64,000 nt of DNA, from positions 806,001 to 870,000 of the forward strand of contig NZ_JARUBM010000002.1 of the NCBI RefSeq assembly GCF_029626175.1, in the 5' to 3' direction. The notes below the pieces were generated by a model. The model saw only the letters and a program-made list of their open reading frames with translations, had not been told where the DNA came from and ran no database searches. The translations under genes were made by a program, and so were the position numbers. Shown here one piece after another: positions 51,302 through 60,215 of this stretch; the first letter of the stretch is position 1; the number at the start of each line of letters is the position of its first letter. This DNA is from Micromonospora sp. WMMD1082 (GTDB lineage Bacteria; Actinomycetota; Actinomycetes; Mycobacteriales; Micromonosporaceae).

Positions 51302-51334
51302 GTGTCGAACACCGTCGGCGCGCACTCTCGACAC
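51302..51334 (-). promoter_or_regulatory. 33-bp three-box element, copy d
   Basis: Read on the minus strand: GTGTCGAG, 7 nt, GCCGACG, GTGT, TCGACAC. It points toward the CYTH gene, about 168 bp before its chosen start. Element e lies 165 bp away and points the other way, so this intergenic region serves two members of the set. Confidence 0.75.
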
Positions 51335-51499
51335 GGCCCCCCACTGCGAATCCCCGCCGTGACGGCTCATTCGCGCCGGCCCTGGGCGGCGTCCTGTCGT
51401 ATCCGGCTTTCGCACGCCGGTCCTGACGATGACCGTGGCCGGCAGGTGCCGGTTGGCGACGAGGGAGCTTCTGGTCGTCGCCGGGGGCCCGATGTCCAC

Positions 51500-51532
51500 G
51501 TGTCGAAAGTCCTTGTCGGACGTGGTCGACAG
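51500..51532 (+). promoter_or_regulatory. 33-bp three-box element, copy e
   Basis: GTGTCGAA, 7 nt, GTCGGAC, GTGG, TCGACAG. It lies 73 bp before the first gene (51606) of the seven-gene PurF operon. Confidence 0.75.
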
Positions 51533-51605
51533 GGGTGCGCACCGCGTTACGTGAGCATCGCAGCACGCAACCGGACTGCTCACGTACAACCCCACGGAGG
51601 TATCG

Positions 51606-52571
51606 ATGACTCTCCAGCCGGGACGCAACGCGGCCGGCGACGGTCGTGGCGGCCATCGGCGGGTGCTGGTGACCGGTGCCGCGGGCATGCTGGGGTCGGC
51701 GGTCCTGGCCGCTCTGGACAGGACCAGCGCCCAGGTGTTCCGCACCGACATCAAGACGGGATGGCTCCACCTCGACGTCCGCGACCGCGACGCCGTTCAT
51801 CACGTGGTGTCGGTTGTCAGGCCCGACCTGGTCATTCACCTCGCCGCCGAGACGGACCTGGAGGCGTGCGAGGCCGACCCGATGCACAGTTGGTTGACCA
51901 ACGCCGCCGGCACCGAGCATGTGGCGCGTGCCGCCGCGGCCGTGGGCGCGACGTTGGTGTACGTCAGCACGGCGGGAGTCTTCGATGGCGGCGCTGACCG
52001 GCCATATGTCGAGTCCGATGCGCCGAGTCCGGTCAATGAGTACGGGCGGTCGAAGCTGCGCGGCGAGAAGCTGGTCACCGAGCTCTGTGAGCGGGCTTTC
52101 GTGGTGCGTGCGGGCTGGATGATGGGCGGTGGCCGGCTCGACCACAAGTTCGTCGGCGCCGTCCTGGGACAACTGCGCGACGGCGCCGACACCGTCTACG
52201 CCGTCGGCGACCGGTTCGGCTCGCCCACGTACGCGGCGGATTTCGCGCGTTGCCTGCTGCGGCTGGTGGACACCGACCGGCACGGGCGGTACCACATGGT
52301 CGGTGGCGGCGGGCCGAGCCGAGCCGACGTCGCGGCGCAAATCCTGCACGAAGTCGGTCTCAGCGACCGGGTGCGGCTGGTGAAGGTCGACTCTGATCAC
52401 TTCGCCGATCGGTACCCGGTGACCCGGCCGCGGTCAGAGGTGCTGCGCAACGCCGCCCTGGCGAAACTGGGGCTCAACGACATGCGCCCGTGGCAGGACG
52501 CGCTCAGCCACTACCTGCGGACCGAGTTCACCCCGCTCGACCAGATCCCACCCGAAATGGTTCTGCGATGA
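51606..52571 (+). CDS. RmlD-like NAD(P)-dependent sugar-nucleotide reductase/epimerase
   Basis: A 321-residue extended short-chain dehydrogenase. The nucleotide fold VLVTGAAGMLGSAVLAAL is followed by VIHLAAETDLEACE, VYVSTAGVFDGG and the catalytic NEYGRSKLRGEK (Tyr-x-x-x-Lys). Its closest look is dTDP-4-dehydrorhamnose reductase, so it may reduce a nucleotide-linked keto-sugar. The ATG at 51606 follows GGAGGTATCG. It is the first of seven genes that overlap or nearly overlap; the stop overlaps the next ATG. Confidence 0.85.
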   Translation: MTLQPGRNAAGDGRGGHRRVLVTGAAGMLGSAVLAALDRTSAQVFRTDIKTGWLHLDVRDRDAVHHVVSVVRPDLVIHLAAETDLEACEADPMHSWLTNAAGTEHVARAAAAVGATLVYVSTAGVFDGGADRPYVESDAPSPVNEYGRSKLRGEKLVTELCERAFVVRAGWMMGGGRLDHKFVGAVLGQLRDGADTVYAVGDRFGSPTYAADFARCLLRLVDTDRHGRYHMVGGGGPSRADVAAQILHEVGLSDRVRLVKVDSDHFADRYPVTRPRSEVLRNAALAKLGLNDMRPWQDALSHYLRTEFTPLDQIPPEMVLR

Positions 52572-53971
52572 GCGGCGGCATGTGGTCCGCGCGGGAGCGT
52601 GGGGCGCTGCGGCGGGTGTGGTTCTTCCAGCCGCGTACCCAGGCGCAGGCGCACTACAGCAACGCAGCGGGCCGGGAGCAGACCTGGACGCCGTGGTTCG
52701 CGTGCTTCCTCGCCCCCGCGGTGCGCGCCGTCGGGCTGGAGCCCCGTCTCATCGATGCCCGCGTCGACGAGCAGTGGCGAATGTCGGTGGCCGCGCTGGG
52801 TGAGGGTGACGTGCTGGCGGCGAGCGTGATGACCGGGGCGGCGATCACCGATGCGCTGGAGGCGTCTGAGATGGCACGCGCTCGCGGCGCCCACGTGGTG
52901 TGGGGTGGTCCGCACGTCACGCTGTTCCCGGCCGAGACGCTCGCCCAGTCTCCCGCTCACGCGGTCATTCCCGGGTTCGGGTACGCCGGCTTGCTGCTGT
53001 ACCTGCGCCGTCTGACCGGCACGGCACCGCCCTCGGCCGGGTCCGATCCGATCATCCTGACCGAAGCTGACGCACCCGTCCTTGCCGGTCCTGACGTGCT
53101 GCGGCGCGCTCATCCGGGCCGTACCCGAGCGGGCTTGATCGTCGCCCCCGACACGACGCCGGACCTGGACGTGGTCACCGACTGGACCCGGTATGTGAAC
53201 CCGGACGTGGCGATCGCCGGCCGGACGGTCAACTACGTGACCTCGGAGGGCTGCCTGCGGCGGTGCACCTTCTGCAGCGAGCCGCAGACCTCCGGCCACT
53301 CCTGGTACCAGCGGGAAATAGACCGGTCGGTGGCCACGATCGGCGACATGCTCGGCCGGGCCGACGCCACCGGGTTGAAGCTGCACGACCCGAACTTCTT
53401 CCACGACCAGACACGCTCCGACGCCTTCGCCGACCGCTTCGCTGACCTGGTCGGGTTGCCGTGGGCGGCAAGCCTGCACCCGGCGGACCTACAGGTCATG
53501 CCTGACGCCCGGCTGCGCCGGCTGGCCGACGCCGGTCTCTGCCGGGTCCTGATCGGTCTGGAGACTCCCGTTCCGGACCTCGTCAAGCTGGCCGGCAAGC
53601 GGTACGACCCGGCCGGCATCCCGCTGATGGCACGGCGACTCGCCGACGCCGAGGTGCGGGGGATGTTCACGTTCATCGTCGGCTGGCCCGGCGCGGACCC
53701 GTCGCACTACCGGCAGACGATCGACGCCGCCTTCGCCATCCGTGAGGTGTGGCCCGAGCACCAGTGCAAGATCCATTTTTTGGAGCCGTGGCCCGGGACA
53801 CCGATCTTCACCCTCCTACGGCGCCAGGGTGGCATCACCTATCCGCAGACGCTGCGGGAGTGGGCGCGGATCGACTACTACCAGGCGCAGTACGCCGAGC
53901 TGCACGACGCCGCGTACACCGATGTGATCCGACAGGCCAACGCCGAACTCTCTCCCTACGTGGACGCGTGA
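52568..53971 (+). CDS. B12-binding-type radical SAM protein
   Basis: A 467-residue protein. The N-terminal 150 residues have a Rossmann-like cobalamin-binding shape (GDVLAASVMTGAAITDALEA, then AHVVWGGPHVTLFPAETLA). The radical SAM core follows with YVTSEGCLRRCTFCSEPQTS near residue 226 (C-x3-C-x2-C). The usual D-x-H-x-x-G cobalamin motif is not obvious, so cobalamin binding is uncertain. Members of the class methylate unactivated carbons or rearrange rings. It is coupled to both neighbours (ATGA, GTGA). Confidence 0.85.
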   Translation: MSGGMWSARERGALRRVWFFQPRTQAQAHYSNAAGREQTWTPWFACFLAPAVRAVGLEPRLIDARVDEQWRMSVAALGEGDVLAASVMTGAAITDALEASEMARARGAHVVWGGPHVTLFPAETLAQSPAHAVIPGFGYAGLLLYLRRLTGTAPPSAGSDPIILTEADAPVLAGPDVLRRAHPGRTRAGLIVAPDTTPDLDVVTDWTRYVNPDVAIAGRTVNYVTSEGCLRRCTFCSEPQTSGHSWYQREIDRSVATIGDMLGRADATGLKLHDPNFFHDQTRSDAFADRFADLVGLPWAASLHPADLQVMPDARLRRLADAGLCRVLIGLETPVPDLVKLAGKRYDPAGIPLMARRLADAEVRGMFTFIVGWPGADPSHYRQTIDAAFAIREVWPEHQCKIHFLEPWPGTPIFTLLRRQGGITYPQTLREWARIDYYQAQYAELHDAAYTDVIRQANAELSPYVDA

Positions 53972-55071
53972 TGACGCCTTCGACTGATCCGAGACCGGCC
54001 GAGGAGATCCGCTTCCTGCGCGCCTCGGTCGCCCACCAGTGCAACCTGAGCTGCGTCTACTGCCCGAAAAGCAGCGGGATGGAGAACCACACTCCGGCCC
54101 GGTTGCGGGGACCCGGGCACCGCCTCACGACCGCGCAGTACTGCCGCAACCTCGACCACATCGCCGACTCTGGGGTCCTCCGTGGGATCTCGTTCACCGG
54201 CGGCGAGCCCACCCTGAACCCGGATCTGCCCGTTCTGGTCGCCCACGCCCGGTCGCGGTTCTATCGGGTCGAGTTGACCACCAACGGCAGGCATCTCGCC
54301 GGGCAGATCGACCGACTCGCCCCGCACCTGGACGTGATCAAGGTGTCGCTGGACGCTGTCGACCCGACGCTGTCGCACCAGATCATGCGCGGCCGACCCG
54401 CGGATCACGATGTCGCCGTCGCCGCGGTCCGCATGGCGTTGGCGGCCGGCCTCGCCGTCGGGATCAACGTCGTCGCGATGCGCCGCAACCTGGACCAGAT
54501 CCCGCGGATCGTGCGGCTCGCCCGGACACTGCGCCGCCAGGCCGGCGCGGGAACGTTGTACGTCAGTGTTCTTGACCTGTACTACACCGACGAGACCCGC
54601 GCCCTGTGGCTCGATGAGTTCGTGCCGATCGACCGCATCGCCGGCCAGCTGCGGGAACGGTTGGGCGGCGGCGAGAGCCAGGACCGTGGCGGCTGCGAGA
54701 TCAACTGGTGGCACGACGACGGCGTCCAGATCCGGCTCAAGAGCAGCTACGAGAGCACCTACCGTGCCCAGCGGTGCGCCCGCTGCCCGGTGTACTGCCA
54801 GGAAGGCTTCTACGGGCTGAAGCACTCCGTCGAGGGATGGGTCACCCCGTGCCCGAGCAGTGCCGAGGACCTCGGCGTGCATCTGCCGGCCGGGCTCGCG
54901 GAGCACGATGCCCAGGCTCGGCTGCGGCCGTTGCTGCAGGAGTTGACCTCCACCCGGCGGGTCGAGAACTCGTTCAGCGAGTTCCTGCGCCGCCGTGGCC
55001 TGGCCGACGCGCACCACCGGGTGACCATCCCGTTGACGCCGGTAGCGGCCTCGGAGCGCGACCATGGCTGA
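53968..55071 (+). CDS. MoaA-like radical SAM protein
   Basis: A 367-residue radical SAM enzyme. SVAHQCNLSCVYCPKSSG is the cluster motif near residue 21, then ISFTGGEPTLNPDLP. The C-terminal region RCARCPVYCQEGFYG, with HSVEGWVTPCPSS after it, mirrors the second cluster of MoaA (C-x2-C then R-L-x-x-x-G-x-L-x-x-C). MoaA acts on GTP, so a nucleotide substrate is plausible here, but the MoaA C-terminal GG is absent. The GTG at 53968 overlaps the previous stop; ATG at 53971 is an alternative. Confidence 0.82.
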   Translation: MMTPSTDPRPAEEIRFLRASVAHQCNLSCVYCPKSSGMENHTPARLRGPGHRLTTAQYCRNLDHIADSGVLRGISFTGGEPTLNPDLPVLVAHARSRFYRVELTTNGRHLAGQIDRLAPHLDVIKVSLDAVDPTLSHQIMRGRPADHDVAVAAVRMALAAGLAVGINVVAMRRNLDQIPRIVRLARTLRRQAGAGTLYVSVLDLYYTDETRALWLDEFVPIDRIAGQLRERLGGGESQDRGGCEINWWHDDGVQIRLKSSYESTYRAQRCARCPVYCQEGFYGLKHSVEGWVTPCPSSAEDLGVHLPAGLAEHDAQARLRPLLQELTSTRRVENSFSEFLRRRGLADAHHRVTIPLTPVAASERDHG

Positions 55072-56065
55072 ACCCCGGACTGGGCCCTTCGGTCCGTCGC
55101 CCGCCGCGCTCGCGGCCATCACCCGGGTGCCTGACCTCAGCGCGGCGCCGGATCCGCACTCCGCGAGGCTGCGCGAGGCCCTCGCGCAGCGGTACGCGCT
55201 ACCGCCCGAAGCGTTCGTCGTCGGCCCGGGCACCGCGAGCCTGCTGCACCACCTGGTCGCCCGGACCGCCGCCTCCGGCGGCGGCGAGACCGTGTATTCC
55301 GATCCGTCGTTTCACCTGTACGCCAGTCTCACCCGCGACTACGGGCTGACGGGCCGGGCGGTGCCGCTGCGCGCCTACCGCCATGACCTTCCGGCGCTGA
55401 CCGGCGCGGTCTGCGACCGGACCCGGATCGTGCTGCTGGACAGCCCACACAACATCACCGGCACCACCGCGTCGTTGCCCGAGGTGATCGCCCTCGCGGA
55501 GACGGTGCCCGACAGCGCCGTCGTCGTGCTCGACAACGTCTACGGCGAGTTCCAGAACGACGTGATCGACCGGTGGTTCGGCGAGCTCGTCGAGTGTGGA
55601 GCTCCGATCGTGGTCTGCCGCAGTTTCTCCAAGGCCCACCGGCTGTTCGGGCTGCGGGTCGGCTACATGATCGGCGCCCCGGCACTGCTGGAGACGCTCG
55701 GGCCGATCGTGCTGCGCTACGACGTCGGCACACTCACCCAGGCCGCCGCCGCGGCCAGCCTCGCCGACCACGCCACCGTCGAGGCGAACCGATACCTCGT
55801 CGCTGACGCCCGCCGCCGGCTCGCTGCCGTTCTCACCAACGCCGGAATCGCCTTCGTGCCCAGCGAGTCCGCCTCGATCCTGATCAACGTTGGCCCGGCC
55901 GCCAACCAGCTCGCGTACTGGCTGACCGGCGTGGGCTGCAGCCTGCGCAGCCCGTCCACCAGCGGAGTACCGGCGGGCCACATCCAGCTGTTCATCGACA
56001 GCGCCGACACCCCCGCCCGCGTCGCGCGGGCGCTGTCCGACGTGAGGGAGCCCCACCAGTCATGA
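55064..56065 (+). CDS. Class I/II PLP-dependent aminotransferase
   Basis: A 333-residue HisC-like aminotransferase: VVGPGTASLLHHLVARTA, VLLDSPHNITGTTASLPEVI, VVLDNVYGEF and the PLP lysine in CRSFSKAHRLFGLRVGYMIG. It swaps an amino group between an amino acid and a keto compound or a phosphorylated keto-sugar. Slightly shorter than HisC. It overlaps the MoaA-like gene by 8 nt and the next gene by 4. Confidence 0.85.
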   Translation: MAEPRTGPFGPSPAALAAITRVPDLSAAPDPHSARLREALAQRYALPPEAFVVGPGTASLLHHLVARTAASGGGETVYSDPSFHLYASLTRDYGLTGRAVPLRAYRHDLPALTGAVCDRTRIVLLDSPHNITGTTASLPEVIALAETVPDSAVVVLDNVYGEFQNDVIDRWFGELVECGAPIVVCRSFSKAHRLFGLRVGYMIGAPALLETLGPIVLRYDVGTLTQAAAAASLADHATVEANRYLVADARRRLAAVLTNAGIAFVPSESASILINVGPAANQLAYWLTGVGCSLRSPSTSGVPAGHIQLFIDSADTPARVARALSDVREPHQS

Positions 56066-57066
56066 TCATCGTCAACGTCATCTACACACCCGGCACGGTG
56101 CACGCCCTGTCGCGGTTCATTCCGCTGCTGGTCGGCCACACCCCGTGGCGGTACCGGCTGATCGCCAACCACTGCCGCCCCGCGGAGCGACGGCTGCTGC
56201 GCTGGCACGCCCAGGGCAGCAGTCGGCTGACCGTGCACCAGCTTCCCACCACCAACGAGGTGATGCCGCTGGGCAAGGCCCTGTGCACCCTGGCCGCCAC
56301 CTACGCCTCCGACGAGGTGTTCGCCTTCGCCGACTCCGACATCGTCGTCACCGGCGACATCGCCCGCGAGTTCGAGCCCCTCCTGAACCGACACGAGGCC
56401 GTCTTCTCCGGCGCACCGATCTGGGCCACCGACAGCGACCAGATCCTCACTGACGACCAGACCGAGGTCGCGGGACCCCACCACCGCACCGCCGCCGGCA
56501 TCGCCCTGGGCAGCTCGTACTTCGGCCTGTACCACCGCACCGCCCTCGACCGGGTCATGCGGGAATGCCGGGTGACCCTCGACAAGTACACCGACCTGAC
56601 CAGCTGCGACCCGCGGTTCCAGGCGTTCCTGGACAACCTCGGCCTGGCCCGCGCCAGCTACGTGCCGCCGAAGGTGTTGAACCTCGGCTACACCTACCTG
56701 GGCCTGCCGATCGCCTACCACGAGTCGCCGCACCTGCATCACATCGGCGGGTACTCCATGGCCACCTACGCCCGCTCGGTGACAGCGGCCTCCGCCGGGG
56801 ACACCCCGACCAGCGCCGCGGAGATCCTCGACTACCGCGAGGAACGACCGCACATGCGCCGCAAAACCGCCGTCTGCGACCGGCTCATCCGCTCGTTCGC
56901 CACGATCGACCGCATCGGCCGCCCACCCACCGACAACACCCCGCTGCCCGAGCCGCTGGAGGAACGGGTGCAGTTGATCGAGCGGATCTACGCCAGCCAG
57001 GTCGTTGCCCAACCCCGGCCGACCTTCGAGGAGACAACCGATCCGGCGACGGCAAGCAGGCGCTGA
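56062..57066 (+). CDS. Glycosyltransferase-like protein (GT-A fold, DxD)
   Basis: A 334-residue protein with a GT-A look: IIVNVIYTPGTVHALSRFIP at the N-terminus, then LATYASDEVFAFADSDIVVT, where the D-x-D of FADSDIV would hold the metal and nucleotide-sugar, and IALGSSYFGLYHRTALDRV. I do not recognise a specific family. It might transfer a sugar or phosphoribosyl-like group during product assembly. The ATG overlaps the aminotransferase stop. Confidence 0.6.
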   Translation: MIIVNVIYTPGTVHALSRFIPLLVGHTPWRYRLIANHCRPAERRLLRWHAQGSSRLTVHQLPTTNEVMPLGKALCTLAATYASDEVFAFADSDIVVTGDIAREFEPLLNRHEAVFSGAPIWATDSDQILTDDQTEVAGPHHRTAAGIALGSSYFGLYHRTALDRVMRECRVTLDKYTDLTSCDPRFQAFLDNLGLARASYVPPKVLNLGYTYLGLPIAYHESPHLHHIGGYSMATYARSVTAASAGDTPTSAAEILDYREERPHMRRKTAVCDRLIRSFATIDRIGRPPTDNTPLPEPLEERVQLIERIYASQVVAQPRPTFEETTDPATASRR

Positions 57067-57911
57067 TGAGCATCTCCCGGGCAGACCGGCTCGCCCACCT
57101 CTGGGAGGTCAGCGCGCAGCCCTACCACCGTCACACCCGCGAGCACCCCAGCCACCGGCAGATCACCACACTGCTGATCTCCACCCTCACGACGGAACCG
57201 ACACGTGTCCTCGACTTCGGCTGCGGACCGGGCAACTCCACCCGAGTACTGCGTCGCCAGTTGCCTGACGCGCACCTCGTGGGCCTCGACACCGCCCAGG
57301 CAATGATCAATATCGCCGAGCAAGCAACGCCCGCCGAGGCGAAGATCGAATACCGGTGCCAGGACATCACCACCGACCGCACCGATGAGCCACGCGACCT
57401 GATCGTGTGCAGCAACTCCTTCTTCCACATCGACGACAAACAGACCCTGCTCGCCGAACTCGGCCGCCTCCTCACACCCGACGGCACCATCGTCTTCAGC
57501 CTCTACGACACCGTGTTCCAGCCCGGCACCACGCCGCGATGGCCACTGGAACAGCCCAGCCCTGGCCCGCGTCCCGACCCGCTCATGGATCTCCTCGTCG
57601 CCGAACTACGCCGCCGAGGCCACGACATCACAACCCGGTCCGAAGATCGGCAGATCCTCACCGACGACAGCCTCTCCGCCCTGTTCACCGGCTGCGGAAT
57701 GGCCGTCCGCTGCGCCGGCACGCTACAGCTCGTCCGCGACACCACCGAACGTGTCTCGTTCCTCCGGATACCCGCCGTCGCGGCCGAGGTCTTCCCCAAC
57801 ATCCCCCACGAGACGGTCCAAGACGCGCTCGACGCACTCGACCTGACCTCACCACTGCCACCACGAACCCGCACCGTCTACGCCTTCACCGCCACTAGGG
57901 AACAGCCATGA
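57066..57911 (+). CDS. Class I SAM-dependent methyltransferase
   Basis: A 281-residue methyltransferase: TRVLDFGCGPGNSTRVLRRQ (motif I near residue 48), VGLDTAQAMINIAEQ, DLIVCSNSFFHIDD and LGRLLTPDGTIVFSLYD. It would methylate O, N or C of a small molecule. The ATG shares one base with the previous stop (TGATG), and its own stop overlaps the PurF ATG. Confidence 0.85.
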   Translation: MSISRADRLAHLWEVSAQPYHRHTREHPSHRQITTLLISTLTTEPTRVLDFGCGPGNSTRVLRRQLPDAHLVGLDTAQAMINIAEQATPAEAKIEYRCQDITTDRTDEPRDLIVCSNSFFHIDDKQTLLAELGRLLTPDGTIVFSLYDTVFQPGTTPRWPLEQPSPGPRPDPLMDLLVAELRRRGHDITTRSEDRQILTDDSLSALFTGCGMAVRCAGTLQLVRDTTERVSFLRIPAVAAEVFPNIPHETVQDALDALDLTSPLPPRTRTVYAFTATREQP

Positions 57912-59413
57912 GCAGCGAAAACGCCATCCACCACCATGCACGCGGGCGACGTCGTCCCGTTCGACAGACCCGTATAGTCGGCCCAGTGGCACCCGACACC
58001 ACCGATGTGATCAAGGAAGCCTGCGGCGTCTTCGGCGTCCACGCCCCAGGCCAGCCCGTCTCCCACCTCACCTACCTCGGCATGTTCGCCCTACAACACC
58101 GAGGCCAGGAATCCGCCGGCATGGCCGTCTCCGACGGCACGAAGATCCTCGTACACAAAGAGATGGGCCTAGTCTCCTCGGTCTTCGACCCCCACCGTCT
58201 CCATGCCCTGCCGGGACACCTCGCGATCGGGCACACCCGCTACTCCACCACTGGTGCCAGCGAATGGCACAACGCCCAACCCGTCTACCGATCCGCCGGC
58301 GACCTCCACTTCGCGCTCGCCCACAACGGCAACCTCGTCAACACCGCCCGACTCGCCCAGGACCACGGCCTCCCCCCAGGCCAGGCCACCAGCGACAGCG
58401 ATCTCGTCGCCGAACTCCTCGCCGCCGAACTGAACAACGGAACCCCGGCCGGCGTCGACCCGCTCGAACACGCGCTCACCCAGGTACTGCCCCACCTCCG
58501 CGGCGCATTCTCGTTCGTGATCATGGACGAAACCCGGCTCATCGGCGTCCGCGACCCCCACGGCTTCCGGCCGCTGATCCTCGGCCGACACCCGCACGGC
58601 TGGATCCTCGCCTCAGAGACGCCCGCGCTCGACACCGTCGGCGCGGACACCGTCCGCGAGATCAGCCCCGGCGAAATGGTCATCATCGACAAAGCTGGAG
58701 TCCGAAGCACCCAACCTTTCTCTGACAACGTCAAACCCAGCTTCTGCTCCTTCGAGTTCGTCTACTTCGCCCGGCCCGATGGACGGCTCGGCGGGCAGGG
58801 CGTCCACGGCGCCCGGCGGCGGATGGGCATGCACCTGGCCACCCAGGCGCCCGTTGACGCCGACCTCGTCGTTCCCGTACCCGAGTCCGGTATCCCCGGC
58901 GCCCAGGGCTACGCGCAGCAATCCGGCATCCCCTACGGCGACGCGTTCGTCAAGAACCGGTACATCGGACGAACCTTCATGGCCCCCACGCAGGAACTAC
59001 GCGAGAACGCCGTCCGCATGAAACTCAACCCGGTCGAAGAGAACGTCGCGGGCCAACGGCTCGTCGTCGTCGAGGACTCCATCGTCCGAGCCACCACCCT
59101 GCGCGAGACGCTAAAAATGCTCCGCCGGGCCGAAGCCGCCGAGCTGCATCTACGAATCCTGTCCCCGCCGTACCGCTGGCCCTGCTTCTTCGGCATGGAC
59201 ACCAGCGACCGCAGCAAGCTGATCGCCGCCAACCGCACCGTCGAAGAGATCCGCCAATACCTCGACGTCGACTCCCTGGCCTACCTCGAACTAGACCGCA
59301 TGCTCACCGCCATCGGCAACGACCCCAACAGCTTCTGCACCGCATGCCTGACCGGCGACTACCCCATACCGGTAGATATCAACAACGGCAAACACGTCCT
59401 GGAAGACAGGTAA
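57908..59413 (+). CDS. Amidophosphoribosyltransferase (PurF) paralogue in a pathway operon
   Basis: A 501-residue PurF. The nucleophile Cys is in EACGVFGVHAPG (residue 39) behind a longer than usual propeptide; a GTG at 57986 would give a shorter one. Glutaminase motifs HRGQESAGM and GHTRYSTTG follow, then the PRPP loop VVVEDSIVRATT (canonical VDDSIVRGTT). Fe-S-type cysteines lie in FCSFEFVY, CFFGMD and CTACLTGDYP. It makes 5-phosphoribosylamine from PRPP and glutamine. The last gene of a coupled operon with radical SAM enzymes, it probably supplies the product's nitrogen or ribose rather than general purine synthesis (inference). Confidence 0.9.
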   Translation: MSSENAIHHHARGRRRPVRQTRIVGPVAPDTTDVIKEACGVFGVHAPGQPVSHLTYLGMFALQHRGQESAGMAVSDGTKILVHKEMGLVSSVFDPHRLHALPGHLAIGHTRYSTTGASEWHNAQPVYRSAGDLHFALAHNGNLVNTARLAQDHGLPPGQATSDSDLVAELLAAELNNGTPAGVDPLEHALTQVLPHLRGAFSFVIMDETRLIGVRDPHGFRPLILGRHPHGWILASETPALDTVGADTVREISPGEMVIIDKAGVRSTQPFSDNVKPSFCSFEFVYFARPDGRLGGQGVHGARRRMGMHLATQAPVDADLVVPVPESGIPGAQGYAQQSGIPYGDAFVKNRYIGRTFMAPTQELRENAVRMKLNPVEENVAGQRLVVVEDSIVRATTLRETLKMLRRAEAAELHLRILSPPYRWPCFFGMDTSDRSKLIAANRTVEEIRQYLDVDSLAYLELDRMLTAIGNDPNSFCTACLTGDYPIPVDINNGKHVLEDR

Positions 59414-59532
59414 TGGGCACCGAGTTCCTGTCATCCGGCCCGCAGAAGGTCGCCAACCAACTCAGGGACGGCTCCGCACGTGTCTGGCGACAGGTGTTGG
59501 GACGACCGCAACGATTGTTGGGATGAACCAGG

Positions 59533-60051
59533 GTGGACGACGAACTGCGGTGTGAGTTGCTGGCCCTTGCGGATGAGGACCAGCGCGTCCGGAATTCCGC
59601 CAGTGTGCGGGCAGGGCCCGGCGGGGAGATCTCCGACGACCCGGCCCGGGAGTGGGCGCGGGTCGATGAACGTAACACGGCCCGGCTGGCTGAGATCGTC
59701 AGCGAGCACGGTTGGCCCACCCGCAGCCTCGTCGGCGACGACGGTGCCAACGCCGCCTGGCTGCTGGCCCAGCACGCCGACCGCAGCCCAGACGAGCAGC
59801 AGCGCTTCCTCGACCTCATGCGCGCCGCCGTCGATGCGAACGAGGCCAGCGCCGTGGACCTGGCCTACCTGACTGACCGAGTGGCGATACATGCCGGCCA
59901 GCCGCAGATCTACGGCACTCAACTGCGCCGCGATCCAGGGGGCCGGCTGAGGGCGTACCCGATCGCCAGCCCCGACACGGTTGACCAGCGGCGAGCCGCA
60001 CTCGGCCTCTGCTCATTGGTCGACTACATCGCGGCTGTCCAGCAGAGGTAG
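59533..60051 (+). CDS. DUF6624 family protein
   Basis: A 172-residue protein with EWARVDERNTARLAEIVSEH, then GWPTRSLVGDDGANAAWLLA and VDLAYLTDRVAIHAGQPQIY. This pattern defines DUF6624, a family of no known function found widely in bacteria. The start is a GTG at 59533. It lies 119 bp after the PurF gene on the same strand and may be a separate unit. No element is seen before it. Confidence 0.8.
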   Translation: MDDELRCELLALADEDQRVRNSASVRAGPGGEISDDPAREWARVDERNTARLAEIVSEHGWPTRSLVGDDGANAAWLLAQHADRSPDEQQRFLDLMRAAVDANEASAVDLAYLTDRVAIHAGQPQIYGTQLRRDPGGRLRAYPIASPDTVDQRRAALGLCSLVDYIAAVQQR

Positions 60052-60215
60052 GCAGGGCGACATATGGGCACGCAGACCCCGAAGGCGCGACGGCCGAGCC
60101 GGGCTGAAGGCGGAATGCCAGCACCGCCAACGCATCCGGTAGACGTACCGCTCGTCCTGCCTACCTGCTGCGGTAGGAGCCGAGCGCTCGTGCGACGTGG
60201 CGAAGGACGATACGG

